Made by a program: the position numbers and the translations under genes | DNA from: Leptolyngbya sp. Cla-17 | GTDB taxonomy: Bacteria; Cyanobacteriota; Cyanobacteriia; Leptolyngbyales; Leptolyngbyaceae | Assembly: GCF_016807185.1 (NCBI RefSeq) | Contig: NZ_JAEVYN010000002.1 | Coordinates: forward strand, 2,829,080-2,893,079 | Direction: 5' to 3' | DNA length: 64,000 bases | Part shown: one piece after another, positions 1-8,771 of the stretch | How positions within the stretch are numbered: the stretch's first letter is position 1 | How the letters are laid out: every line of letters starts with the position of its first letter | The notes under the pieces: model-generated | What the model was told of the DNA's origin: nothing | What the model saw: only the letters and a program-made list of their open reading frames with translations | Databases searched by the model: none

Positions 1-74
1 AAACTTAAGCAACAGACCACGACCGTCTTTTTGTGAACATCAATTCCAGCGCAGCGCTCATGGGTGACTTGCAT
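1..74 (-). CDS. IS110-family transposase, N-terminal end (runs off window)
   Basis: The minus strand opens with ATG at 74 and encodes 24 residues before the window ends. They include GIDVHKKTVVV, the N-terminal signature of the DEDD (RuvC-like) transposases of the IS110 family, where the first catalytic Asp lies in the GxDVHK motif. These enzymes move circular IS intermediates without terminal inverted repeats. Only the start is visible, so completeness and activity cannot be judged. Confidence 0.75.
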   Translation of the reverse strand, partial: MQVTHERCAGIDVHKKTVVVCCLS

Positions 75-313
75 CAGGCTTCTCCTTGATTAGGGTTAAG
101 CTGGTTCACCCGCCATGTCGTTAATTGATCCTGCTTTGCGTGCTGTCTCGCAGTCGGCGAAATGCACAAATGGGTGTCCCAAGGGCGGGTACGGTCAGTC
201 TCCTGCTCAGGCTGATTGGCACTAGTTCCAATTCGACCTCTAAACCAGTTCATCTGACGTTACCACTTTCATCCCAGGGTGTGAGCAATCGCTCATGATG
301 TCTCCTGCATAAA
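75..313. other. short spacer between two transposase genes
   Basis: No convincing gene is seen here. The stretch separates the IS110-type start codon from the end of the decayed IS5-type transposase and probably holds non-coding ends of both elements. I could not define the termini. Confidence 0.4.
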
Positions 314-1139
314 TCATGAGGCCTGTGTCAGTTCGTAATTCAACAAGCCAGCGATGATATTTAAGCGTAAGCCAAACCGCCTTCTACGATTACGATAACG
401 CCCTGAAAAGATGCGGAAGATCTTGAAGCCGAATCACATGTTCAACTCGCACCCGCAGTCGTGCTAAAGCTCGGTTATGCTGCTTTTCTTCCTTTGGTAA
501 TAGCTGCTTGCGAGGCTTTTTGGTTGGGGTACAAGCGCCAGCATGAAGTTTGGCAAAGCCTTGATAGCCTCGGTCTGCTAAACACAACTGCGAAGAAACA
601 AACGGTAAACGACTTTGCTTAAGCAGTTTGAAGTCGTGCGTTCTACCTATATCCACTGCGGTACAAATGATTTGCCCGGTGTCAAACTCCGCCACCACTT
701 GCGCTTTCAGGGTGTGACATTTTTGTTTGCCGCTGTAGTAACGTTTCTGTTTTTTTAGGGCGCTCGATTTCTATCTCCCCCACATCGACCATCATCACCT
801 TCCACTCCCAACCGGGTTGGTACAACTGGCGTTGGCTCGGTAGCCGGAACTTGCCACATTTGACCAAAAGGTCTTCCACTTTTCGCACAATTCGCCCAAC
901 CGTGGTCTCATGCAATCCCAACTCACCCCGATATAAAACTGGCTGCGATACTCTCGCTAGTATTCCAATGCCACCAACTGTTGGTCTTCCACGCTCAGTT
1001 TGGCTTGACCGCCCTTGCGTCTTCGTCGGTCTAGTGCAGGGTCTACCACCTCGACCATTGCACTGCATGTTTTACGGCTCACCCCACATAAGCGTTTGAA
1101 CTCACCATCTGAAAGAAACTCGATCTCTCGGTACGACAT
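314..1139 (-). pseudogene. decayed IS5-family transposase (HTH plus DDE domain)
   Basis: Three reading frames in order rebuild one transposase. An N-terminal helix-turn-helix part (from 1139, MSYREIEFLSDGEFKRLCGV) is followed by a middle segment ending near a run of seven T (750-756). The DDE segment has the pattern QKRYYSGKQKCHTLKAQVV, then HDF and a YQGF block. The last frame (GRYRNRRRRFGLRL) runs to a stop at 314-316. The shift at the seven-A run (coding strand) may be natural two-ORF expression, but shifts near 950-1010 and near 410 are not, so this copy looks dead. The family is the HTH_Tnp_4/DDE_Tnp_4 type of IS5-like elements. Confidence 0.7.
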
Positions 1140-1310
1140 GGCGATTTTTCCGGGACTTGCTCTTTGCCTGCTATATGATTGTGCAACGACGCGATCTCAA
1201 CTGGCACACTGTTTTACTATTCGTGCAGGAGGTCTAGTAACGCTTTTACCCAACACCCCTACTGCGGGTATTCCACATCAGGACGCGGAGCAACGGACGC
1301 GGAGCAAGGT

Positions 1311-1595
1311 TTACCGCTTGCGATCAATTTTGACTCGTTTATAGGGGTCTTGCTTGTGAACCCAGGCTAAGAACTTTTGAAGCGGCGGGTCTTGCTTTAA
1401 CTTTTCTAAGGTGTTTAGGTGCAGCGCCAAATAGGAGTTGTCGTAAAGGGTGTGAATCTGACGGTGGCAAGCAGCGCAGATTTGAATCGTGGCGCTAGGG
1501 TCAAGACCTTTGCGTTTGGTCTTTTGAAGAGGAATCAAGTGATGCTCTGTGAGGGCGGGCATCGCTCGATGGCAGAGTTCGCAGGATTGCGGCAT
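1311..1595 (-). CDS. small HNH endonuclease-like protein
   Basis: Complete 94-residue protein. An N-terminal CELCHR pair and a central CAACHRQIH pair make a likely zinc-binding CxxC...CxxC frame around the HNH fold. EHHLIPL carries the first His of the motif, and an Asn/His block follows the second CxxC. The C-terminus is basic (KRVKIDRKR). Stand-alone HNH proteins of this size are common in cyanobacteria and their targets are unknown. It sits between a dead transposase and a phosphodiesterase with no sign of an operon. A nicking role is inferred from the fold only. Confidence 0.75.
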   Translation of the reverse strand: MPQSCELCHRAMPALTEHHLIPLQKTKRKGLDPSATIQICAACHRQIHTLYDNSYLALHLNTLEKLKQDPPLQKFLAWVHKQDPYKRVKIDRKR

Positions 1596-1774
1596 CGCTT
1601 AGAAGTGAGGGGATGGTCGGGGAATAACGATGATGGCTAGTTTGATCTTAACGATCACCCTCCCCGTATGACAGCAAAAGCCTCTCAAATTCCACCCAAT
1701 CACACAACTTCTGTGCAATCATCCTGAGTGATAGGACTTAGCTCAGGCAGCATGGTTGCCAAGCGTCCCCTGGT
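1596..1774. other. intergenic spacer
   Basis: About 180 bases with no gene or recognisable element. It separates the HNH gene from the downstream end of the phosphodiesterase gene. Both are on the minus strand. Confidence 0.4.
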
Positions 1775-2221
1775 TCAAACATCCAACTCGATAATTTGTG
1801 CTTGCATCGCCGTGCCATCAAGATGCAAATGTGCCAGTGTGATCGGCAGCTTAAATCTTCGCGGTTCCGCACTCCCTGGATTGAGAAAGAGGACACCGTT
1901 ACGCTCTTCCACTAATGGTTTGTGAGAATGTCCACTAATGACAACTTGGATGCCTGCGGTTTGTGGATCGATCGACAGATCTTTGAGTATGTGAGAGACC
2001 TCTCCAATCTCGACTATTTCGCGCTCAGCTATGACGTCTGCCCACGTGCCCTGGGCATTATTGCCTCGCACTGCAATGACAGGTGCGATCTCCTTCAACG
2101 CTTCGAGCACTGCTGGCTTACCAATATCACCGGCATGAAGAATCAGGTCGGAACCCGCTAGGGCATCGACTGCTTGGGGGCGCAGCAAGCCGTGTGTATC
2201 AGAGATGACACCAATCTTCAT
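1775..2221 (-). CDS. YfcE/MJ0936-type metallophosphoesterase
   Basis: About 148 residues from the ATG at 2221, chosen because MKIGVISDTHG is the normal family start; an upstream in-frame ATG at 2266 would add 15 unlike residues. Metal-binding motifs are in order: DTHG near the start, HAGDIGK, RGNNAQ (GNx), and SGHSHKP near residue 100, followed by NPGS. This is the compact two-metal calcineurin-like fold of YfcE phosphodiesterases, which hydrolyse phosphodiester model substrates; physiological substrates are usually unknown. It appears intact and is not linked to the EPS genes. Confidence 0.9.
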   Translation of the reverse strand: MKIGVISDTHGLLRPQAVDALAGSDLILHAGDIGKPAVLEALKEIAPVIAVRGNNAQGTWADVIAEREIVEIGEVSHILKDLSIDPQTAGIQVVISGHSHKPLVEERNGVLFLNPGSAEPRRFKLPITLAHLHLDGTAMQAQIIELDV

Positions 2222-2300
2222 GTCTAGGTTGCGGTTTAGATGGATGTTCACGGTATGGATTGACAACTAGTTCTAGTAGCCAATCCTCAATACCATTAGT

Positions 2301-2514
2301 TTAACGACGCCTGAGGCTGGTAAGACGATTCCATGCTTGAATAATCCGTTGAAGTTTTGGAGGTGTTTGATCTTGAATCATATCGACGGACTGAATGCCT
2401 TGATCGCCTCCTGGAGCCATGAGCGCGATCATGAAAAAATCTGCTCCACCTGACTTATTTATAGCAGCGGAAAAATTCTGGTCGTTAGTGAGCAGTAGAA
2501 GTAAACTGGGTTGA
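2301..2514 (-). pseudogene. 3' remnant of an unidentified gene cut by the group II intron
   Basis: A minus-strand open frame enters from the intron boundary and runs to a TAA at 2301-2303. It encodes about 71 residues, including SLLLLLTNDQNFSAAINKSG and a basic end (TSLRRR). There is no start codon of its own, and the composition looks protein-like. I do not recognise the family. The frame does not join cleanly to an open frame across the intron's other border at 6723, so the 5' part is lost or the border is off by a few bases. Confidence 0.45.
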
Positions 2515-2528
2515 GTCGAGGGGGGACA

Positions 2529-3401
2529 TTACTCCCCGCCCCTCTCAGTTAGATCCGGACGTGCGAGTTTCCCTGCATCCGGCTCCCGATGTTCTTGGCT
2601 TTCGCGTTTGCGTCTATGGAGATACTTGTGACAACTTTCGTGAATGGCTAGAAGGTTCTTGGTTCTCCAATTGTTATGATTGCCATCTACATGATGGAGA
2701 TGGACCCTCTCGTCACTCAGCGTTTTTAAGCCACAATAGCCACAGATATGGTTCTGACGTTTTAAGGCTTGAGCAGTTTCGCCATCATAGAGCTTGCTGT
2801 TGCGTTCACTCCAATAGGTCATATCACCGTCAAAAGGTGATTTCTCCCCCTTGACGTTACCGTGTTTATTTTCAGAGTAAGGAACTGATGGAAACGCTAT
2901 GTTCACCAATTTCTTGCTGGTGTAACGGTTCTGTTTAGATTCCTTGTTAAATACCCTGAATGCCCTGTTTTGGACATGCCACAGCGAGAAACGTGACCCA
3001 TTCATTTTGCAGAAGCGGTGATAGTTTCTCCAGCCTCTAACGATAGGAGCTAATTTCTCAGCCTTAGTTTTCGCACCATACTTCGAGTTGTTGACGATGT
3101 CTTTTACTTTCTGACGGAACGCCTTGAAATTGTTCACGGAAGGAACACATCTAAACTTTCCATTGCTTTGCACTCGAAAGTGCCAGCCGAGAAACGTAAA
3201 TCCATCTGTCGTAGCAGTGACCTTGGTCTTCTGTTCGCTAACCTTCATTCCTCGTTCTGCAAGAAACTGGCTGATTCGCTCAAGGATTGCCTCTGCATTG
3301 TCTTTGGGCTTAAGCAGGAATACCATATCATCCGCATATCTCACGGATGGGTGGATGTGCTCTATCCCATTGAGGGCAATGTTGGCTAGTAAGGGACTGA
3401 T
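2529..3401 (-). pseudogene. ltrA: group II intron reverse transcriptase/maturase, C-terminal part
   Basis: About 290 residues starting within ISPLLANIALNGIE, the RT motif just before the active site. The catalytic YADD follows (RYADDMVFLL), then GFTFLGWHF (RT7) and the maturase X domain (RGWRNYHRFC). A C-terminal HNH nuclease has CGYCGLKTL, HLHHVDGNHNNW and CHKYLH. The first quarter of the protein lies at 5462-6169, beyond the inserted recombinase element. Joining at TGATCA gives one continuous frame of 525 codons. The last residues are encoded inside domains V and VI of the ribozyme, as seen in some cyanobacterial copies. It is not functional in the present arrangement. Confidence 0.85.
2551..2585 (-). 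ncRNA. group II intron domain V
   Basis: On the minus strand a 35-base hairpin begins GAGCCGGATGC, has a GAAA-type tetraloop and closes with CGTCCGGATCT. The lengths match the catalytic domain V consensus. Domain VI with a candidate branch-point A follows down to about 2515. Confidence 0.85.
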
Positions 3402-3426
3402 CACGCCCTGTACAATGTTGCAAACA
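3398..3426 (+). repeat. left 29-bp terminal inverted repeat of the recombinase element
   Basis: Exact inverse complement of 5438-5466. It begins TGATCACGCCCTGTACAATG. The outer TGATCA coincides with the Ile-Ser codons of the interrupted reverse transcriptase. Confidence 0.85.
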
Positions 3427-3656
3427 CCTCCCTAAAGTTTTTAATTTCGATTTCCAGAGAGAAACTGCGCCCTGATTATGGAGATGGCTTTCAGGGTGCC
3501 CCCTTGCATTTCATTTAAGCTCAAACTTCCCAGAACTACTGAAATGATAGGTTTCGAGATATCTTGGTATCCCGTTGGTGGAGGAGCCAAACTTTTGAAT
3601 GTGCATTTTTCCTAAAGTGGCTTTAACCCCTTCTTCTCACTTTGAGGGAAGCCACC
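3427..3656 (+). other. non-coding left end of the recombinase element
   Basis: About 230 bases without a gene between the left repeat and the small ORF. This is the likely place for the promoter and recombinase binding sites. No canonical -35/-10 pair stands out. Confidence 0.4.
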
Positions 3657-3866
3657 ATGAATCAGCCCAACCCGAAGCGAAAACGGATATTGGAGGTTCG
3701 CGCTAGCTTTGAAGTTTCCCGACTCTCCCCTGAGTACCTTGCCAGTGCTTATGAACAGATTTTGCCCCCTGTACGGCGCGTCGCTTCAATGCCAAAACAA
3801 GCATCCGTTATCGATATCAATGCTATAGAAAAACGAATTGGAGAAGAGAATTATGAACAGTCATGA
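3657..3866 (+). CDS. small conserved-looking protein upstream of the serine recombinase
   Basis: A 69-residue protein from the ATG at 3657; an in-frame ATG at 3642 would add five residues. It is basic at the N-terminus (NPKRKRILEVRASFEVSRLS), with an AYEQILPPVRR segment and an acidic tail. Its last codons overlap the recombinase start by 14 bases, which suggests translational coupling. I recall similar small proteins before serine recombinases in cyanobacteria and Chloroflexi, but no function is known to me. A directionality or accessory factor is a guess from position alone. Confidence 0.55.
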   Translation: MNQPNPKRKRILEVRASFEVSRLSPEYLASAYEQILPPVRRVASMPKQASVIDINAIEKRIGEENYEQS

Positions 3867-5460
3867 TATTCAAGTGGCGATCTATGCGCGTGTCTCTTCA
3901 GAACAACAAGTGTCCTCTCATACGATTGAGAGTCAACTATCAATATTGCGGGAAAAGATCACGGCTGATGGATGTGTCTTACAACCCGATTTGCAATTTA
4001 TTGATGAAGGTTATAGTGGTGCGACACTCTTGCGTCCAGCTCTGGAACAACTGCGTGATCTGGCAGCGACAGGCAGCATCGACCGACTTTACATTCATTC
4101 CCCAGATCGCTTGGCTCGCAAATATGCCTATCAAGTCTTGCTCCTGGATGAACTGCAACGAGCTGGGGTGGAAATTGTGTTTCTCAATCGGGCTTTAGGC
4201 GACTCTCCCGAGGATGACCTGTTACTGCAAGTTCAAGGCATGGTGGCGGAATATGAACGAGCCAAAATCCTAGAACGAAGCCGCCGTGGGAAGCGCCATG
4301 CTGCTCGTTCAGGTTCTGTCAATCCGCTATCCGGTGCGCCTTATGGCTATCACTACATTGATACCCAACAAGGCAATGGGCAAGCGCGTTATGAAGTCCA
4401 TCCTGAACAGGCACCAGTCGTGCGCCAAATTTTCGATTGGATAGGGCGAGAACAGGCAACGATTGGCGAAGCCTGTCGCCGCCTCCAGCAAGCGGACATT
4501 CCCTCACCCAAGGGTAAGCCTGTCTGGGATCGTTCCACCATCTGGGGAATGCTGAACAATCCAGCCTATAAAGGCACGCAATCGGGACAAAGCGACCGCG
4601 CTTACGCCCAGGTCGTAGACAGTCGCCCTTTCCTCGTCAAGATTATTCGATCTACGACAAAGACCCGCAGCAGTGGATTTTGATTCCGGTGCCCGCGTTG
4701 ATTGACTTGAAGCCGTGCAACAACAGTTGCAGGAGAATCGCCAACGCGCCCGCCAAAGTCAAAGAGGCGCAAAATATCTCCTGCAAGGACTCTTAGTTTG
4801 TCAGCAGTGTGGCTACGCTTATTACGGTAAACCTGTCAGTCACAAAGCGGCGAAAGGCAAGGTTCGAGAGTATGCTTACTACCGCTGTATTGGCACCGAT
4901 GCTTATCGCTTTGGCGGAGATCGCATTTGCAGCAATTTGCAAGTCCGCACTGATTTGCTGGAAATGGCAGTATGGCAGCAGGTGCAGGCGTTACTAGAGA
5001 ATCCGCAGCGACTGACTCAGGAGTATACCCGTCGAGCACAAGCGCCCAAACAGGGACAACACCTTACCGCATTGGAAACGCAATTGACCAAACTGCGACG
5101 CGGACTGGAGCGCCTGATTGATAGTTATGCTGAGGGGGTGATTCACAAAGCTGAGTTTGAGCCGCGCATCACTCAGATGCGAGTCCGGATCGCCGCCTTA
5201 GAAACTCAGATCGCGCAAGCAACCTCAGAAATGACCCGCCAACAAGAGCTTCGGCTGATCATTGGCCGATTAAAAGACTTTGCCACTCAAGTAAAAACTG
5301 GATTAGAACAGTTGGATTGGCAACAGCGCCGGGACATTATTCGCACCTTGGTCAAGCGGGTAGAAATTGACAAAGATCAGGTCAATGTCGTCTTCAGAGT
5401 CGAACCCCTTTCACCTGTGCCTGACTCTGATAAAGATTGTTTGCAACATTGTACAGGGCG
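3853..5460 (+). pseudogene. large serine recombinase, frameshifted
   Basis: The ATG at 3853 opens a resolvase/invertase domain: YARVSSEQQVSSHTIESQL carries the catalytic Ser of the RVSS motif, with SGATLLRP and DRLARK after it. The recombinase domain (PYGYHYID; NNPAYKG) and a zinc-ribbon domain (CQQCGYAYYG ... YYRC ... C) follow, then a coiled-coil tail. The frame shifts near 4635 and again near 4711 (DL for expected DFEA), so no full-length product is made from the DNA as written. The C-terminal codons run into the right inverted repeat, where the normal stop may come from the target. The overall size fits a protein of about 530 residues. Confidence 0.85.
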
Positions 5461-5466
5461 TGATCA
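5438..5466 (+). repeat. right 29-bp terminal inverted repeat of the recombinase element
   Basis: Exact inverse complement of 3398-3426, ending GTGATCA at the junction with the reverse-transcriptase N-terminal half. It also encodes the last recombinase residues (LQHC). Confidence 0.85.
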
Positions 5467-6169
5467 AACGTCGATGTGGGGTTCCCTGTTCAGGATAGGC
5501 TGGATTAACTCCTGCTTTAAGACAACGGAAGATTCCGGTCTTGATGCCTCTTGGGGCGATGAGTTGTTCCAGGATGGTTGAGTGATTGATCCGGTCGAAG
5601 CATTTTTCGATATCAAGTTCGATAACTCGTTTTTCGATTCCATTGGCATGAGAATTCAAGTTTGAAAACAGGATTTTGTGGGCATCATGTGCCGAGCGTC
5701 CTGCTCTAAAACCGTAGCTTCTAGCATGGAAGGTTGCTTCGTGTGCTGGTTCTAAGGCGGATTTTACCAGGCACTGCCAGGCTCTATCTGCGATAGTGGG
5801 GACTTTTAGGATGCGGGTCTGCCCATTCTGTTTAGGAATGGGAATTTCCCGAAGCTTCTGGTGTTTCCAGTTGCTGCCTTGCCAAGCGAGTTCTTCACTC
5901 AGTGCAAACCTTTCCTCAAAGGAAAGAAATGCTTGACCATCGACACCTGCTGTCCTTTTGCCAGCATTTAGTTGCGTGACTTGACGGATTGCTAGTAATC
6001 TTGCTGCGGTGGATTTCAGAATTAGCTTTTGCAGAGACCGAGCTTTCCGCTTGTCTCCCACTTGAATCGCTTTGAACACTCGCTTTTGCAGGCGGAATTG
6101 GTTACGGCGGAATTGCTTCCACGGTAACGCTTTCCAAGATTCACTAGCATTGCTGCTGTGTCTAATCAT
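5462..6169 (-). pseudogene. ltrA: group II intron reverse transcriptase, N-terminal part
   Basis: The ATG at 6169 begins about 236 residues covering RT0-RT3: TAGVDGQAFLSFEER, REIPIPKQNGQTRILKVPTI, SYGFRAGRSAHDA and ELDIEKCFDRINHS, with the first catalytic Asp in the last block. It stops being RT-like after GTPHRRLI at the recombinase-element border. The frame then continues into the inverted repeat and ends at 5411. The active-site half is at 2529-3401. The conserved PQG before the active site reads PHRR here, so even the reconstructed enzyme may be defective. Confidence 0.8.
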
Positions 6170-6722
6170 GCTCTATCTCCAGACCAGTGTTTTCTGAACA
6201 CCTCAGACCAGTTACGGTCTGTCCTACCCAAACTAAAGGAATTGTGCTGCTCGTCTAGCCTACGAAGGGGTTCGACCTCCCCCTTGACCCTCAGTTCGTT
6301 TCTTTTCGTTCCCTCGGTTAGATTGCTCGTTCCGTTAGGTGGAGCCACTTCAACCACTGGATTCCCTAGACTCTTGCTGCTGTTATGGGAAGACGCAGCG
6401 GGAATTATCTCCAGTAGAGTCAGGGTTGGATGTTGTGCCCTGCTCTCGTATAGGTCGCTTTTCTAGGCTCTGTTTCACCGTAGGAACTCCCTGTTAGCGC
6501 CAGTGTCACTCCACAACGAATGTCTGATTGCGCCCTGCTCCCAGCTTCACCCTCCAGAAACCGAGTCTGGTCAGTGTGGGCAGATAAGGAGTCATACCTG
6601 AGTCTGGTAGGCAGGACTTGCACCTGCATCAGACCGAGAGTTCAACCGTCTCTATTGCTAGATTTGGTTGGTGAGGTTATTTACGGACTGGTTACCGTGA
6701 TTCACCTCACAACGAATCGCAC
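6170..6722 (-). ncRNA. group II intron ribozyme domains I-IV (5' part)
   Basis: About 550 bases between the intron 5' end (GTGCG at 6722-6718) and the RT start codon, with no gene. Position and length fit domains I-III and the start of domain IV. Individual helices were not folded. Confidence 0.6.
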
Positions 6723-6804
6723 TCCCATTTACGAGGTTTGGTCGATCACGGCTGAGGAGCCTGTAGAGGCGTAAAATCATTGGTTGTGATTCGGACGGTC
6801 CCAT

Positions 6805-7197
6805 TTGTGGCTCAAGATGGGGCAGTTAAAGTCATCAGATGCCCAAGTAAAGCAACCGCTAAAAGCTTTCATTCATAAGTCTTTCAGCCTTAGCGACCAC
6901 TTTTTGTCCGTTGCTATAACTAAGCCGATCAGGAATCAATTTCCGACGGTTCATAGGACAATTCGCAGGAAGTATCACAACAATCGAGCATCCGGTGAAT
7001 TTGAGCGCTCGCCCGTTCAACAGGTGTTCAGGGTGGGCAGTTCAAAATCCTTCTTTTATTATATTCCGGATAATAACCATTATCTGGAATATACAATTGT
7101 CAGACGAAGAACGAGTGGTCAAGAATCTTAAGAAAAGGCTCTAGCTCTTGGCTTTGACCTCATTGCTCAACCCACTGCTCCAGAGTATATTTCTTAG
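6805..7197 (+). pseudogene. possible transposase debris
   Basis: An open frame from 6805 meets TAA at 7129-7131 and then continues in the same frame for 21 residues (EKALALGFDLIAQPTAPEYI) to TAG at 7195-7197. That ending resembles the C-terminus of some cyanobacterial transposases. The first hundred residues match nothing I know. It could also be chance open frame. The region lies between the intron and the EPS genes. Confidence 0.25.
7060..7093. repeat. AT-rich dyad, 15-bp arms with 4-bp spacer
   Basis: TATATTCCGGATAAT and ATTATCTGGAATATA (14 of 15 positions pair) flank AACC. No U-tract follows, so a terminator is unlikely. A protein-binding operator or the remnant of a recombination site is possible. 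Confidence 0.5.
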
Positions 7198-7718
7198 CAA
7201 CGAATTCAATGGGCAATGCCAGCAATATTGGTTCTCCGAGCAAATTTGCTTAATCAACCGAAAATTGACAGGTGGAACCAATTTGACTACTAGAGCACCT
7301 TTTTTATGGAGTTCTCTAATCTGAGTAGTTACGAAGCTTCTATAAAGCTAGCAGAATGGGTATTTACAGGTACCTCACTGCCTTGTTATCCTTTCACGTA
7401 AGGTCTTTAAAGTAGAAGGGTTATAGCTGCGGAGTGACCGACAAAATTTTTGTATAGGTTGGATTAAGGTCATATATGCTCTATGGTGCTATGTTCACGT
7501 ACTCGGAAATAGCAACCTAGCAATTATTGAATCGACATCTTTGAACCCAAAACCACTGAAAACGCTAAATTTCTCCACATGATTTATATTGTCAGGGTAG
7601 TCGCTGAAAATTACTTTTTGCATACTGCGAAATCAAGGAAGGATTGAGCCATAAGGCTTAATTTGACTCACTCCAAGATTGAAACTGTCTATTTTAACGT
7701 ATGAGGTCATTGAGAACT
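7198..7718. promoter_or_regulatory. upstream region of the EPS operon
   Basis: About 520 bases with no gene, directly before the first EPS gene. The promoter for the sugar-nucleotide genes should lie here. I cannot single out a reliable -10/-35 pair. Confidence 0.35.
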
Positions 7719-8687
7719 ATGAGAATTTTAGTAACAGGTGGTGCGGGTTTCATCGGTTCCCATCTAATTGATCGGTTGATGACCGAAGGACATGATGTGA
7801 TCTGCTTGGACAATTTTTACACCGGGCGGAAGCACAATGTTCTGAGATGGATTGGGCATCCCTACTTTGAGCTAATCCGCCATGATATTACAGAACCAAT
7901 TCGCTTAGAGGTTGATCAAATTTATCATCTGGCTTGTCCCGCATCGCCTGTCCACTATCAATATAATCCAGTTAAAACGATCAAGACCAATGTAATTGGC
8001 ACATTAAACATGCTGGGACTGGCAAAGCGGGTCAAGGCGAGGCTCCTGTTAGCCTCTACCTCCGAAGTTTATGGCGATCCAGAGGTGCATCCTCAAACAG
8101 AAGAGTACTGGGGCAATGTGAATACGATTGGGATTCGGAGTTGCTATGACGAAGGCAAGCGGGTCGCCGAGACGTTGGCGTTTGATTATCATCGTCAGAA
8201 TGATGTTGAGGTGCGGGTCGCCCGAATTTTTAATACCTACGGTCCTCGTATGCTTGAAAACGATGGTCGAGTGGTGAGTAATTTTGTAGTGCAGGCGCTT
8301 AAGGGAACTCCATTAACGGTCTATGGCGCAGGGTCGCAAACTCGCAGCTTTTGCTATGTTTCTGATATGGTTGACGGCTTAATCCGGTTGATGAATGGGA
8401 GCCATACAGGACCTATCAATCTGGGCAATCCAGAGGAATATACCATTCTTGAATTAGCTCAAACGGTTCAAAAAATGGTCAACCCAGACACCGATATTCG
8501 ATTTGAGCCATTGCCTCAGGATGACCCACGCCGGCGTAAACCCGACATTACCAAGGCGCAAAAGTTGCTGAGTTGGCAGCCTACCATACCTCTATCAGAA
8601 GGGTTACGCCATACCATTGAGGACTTTCGCGCCCGCTCAGGCATTTCTGGCTCCACGCATCCTGTTGATTGTGTCGGTGTAGATTAG
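7719..8687 (+). CDS. uxs: UDP-glucuronate decarboxylase (UDP-xylose synthase)
   Basis: 322 residues from the ATG at 7719, chosen because MRILVTGGAGFIGSHL is the family start; the ATG at 7701 would add six residues. It is an extended short-chain dehydrogenase with a GGAGFIGS nucleotide loop (residues 7-14), Ser/Thr at LASTSEVYG, and catalytic Tyr143 and Lys147 in SCYDEGK. RIFNTYGPRM and the DDPRRRKPDI C-terminus are typical of UXS. It converts UDP-glucuronate to UDP-xylose in the cytosol using bound NAD. The next gene makes UDP-glucuronate, so the pair supplies GlcA and Xyl donors to the glycosyltransferases downstream. It appears intact. Confidence 0.93.
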   Translation: MRILVTGGAGFIGSHLIDRLMTEGHDVICLDNFYTGRKHNVLRWIGHPYFELIRHDITEPIRLEVDQIYHLACPASPVHYQYNPVKTIKTNVIGTLNMLGLAKRVKARLLLASTSEVYGDPEVHPQTEEYWGNVNTIGIRSCYDEGKRVAETLAFDYHRQNDVEVRVARIFNTYGPRMLENDGRVVSNFVVQALKGTPLTVYGAGSQTRSFCYVSDMVDGLIRLMNGSHTGPINLGNPEEYTILELAQTVQKMVNPDTDIRFEPLPQDDPRRRKPDITKAQKLLSWQPTIPLSEGLRHTIEDFRARSGISGSTHPVDCVGVD

Positions 8688-8771
8688 CCGTGCCACGTTT
8701 TTTGTGCATCCGATGTATTTTGCCCGTGTTTGATTCTGCTTGATTATGTTGTGTCTTTTAGAGAAAGCCTT

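Larger units (their letters stand above)
3398..5466 (+). mobile_element. serine-recombinase transposon inserted in the intron reverse transcriptase
   Basis: A 2,069-bp unit is bounded by perfect 29-bp inverted repeats at 3398-3426 and 5438-5466. Each outermost hexamer is the palindrome TGATCA, so it also forms a direct repeat. Cutting out one TGATCA plus the interior rejoins the two RT halves in frame. Inside are about 215 bases without genes, a small ORF and a large serine recombinase gene. Crossover within a short symmetrical core is how large serine recombinases of the Tn4451/TnpX kind act. The recombinase carries frameshifts, so this copy is probably stuck. Confidence 0.75.
2515..6722 (-). 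mobile_element. group II intron (chloroplast-like type), interrupted
   Basis: Read on the minus strand, the intron starts with the consensus GTGCG at 6722-6718 and ends after domains V and VI near 2515 (end ...TCGAC). About 550 bases of ribozyme precede the reverse-transcriptase start at 6169. A canonical domain V hairpin lies at 2551-2585. The encoded protein has RT, maturase and C-terminal HNH domains, as in mobile chloroplast-like introns. It is split by the serine-recombinase element at 3398-5466. The 3' border is certain only to a few bases. Confidence 0.8.

Noticed and set aside
851..1370. Plus-strand frames antisense to the IS5 remnant
   Set aside because: Low-complexity, unlikely proteins opposite a recognisable transposase.
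3398..5466. 29-bp repeats considered as a CRISPR array
   Set aside because: There are only two units, in opposite orientation, about 2 kb apart, with a recombinase gene between them. These are element ends, not an array.
6158..6774. Open frames on both strands upstream of the first intron's RT gene
   Set aside because: They fall inside group II intron ribozyme sequence and have no recognisable protein features.
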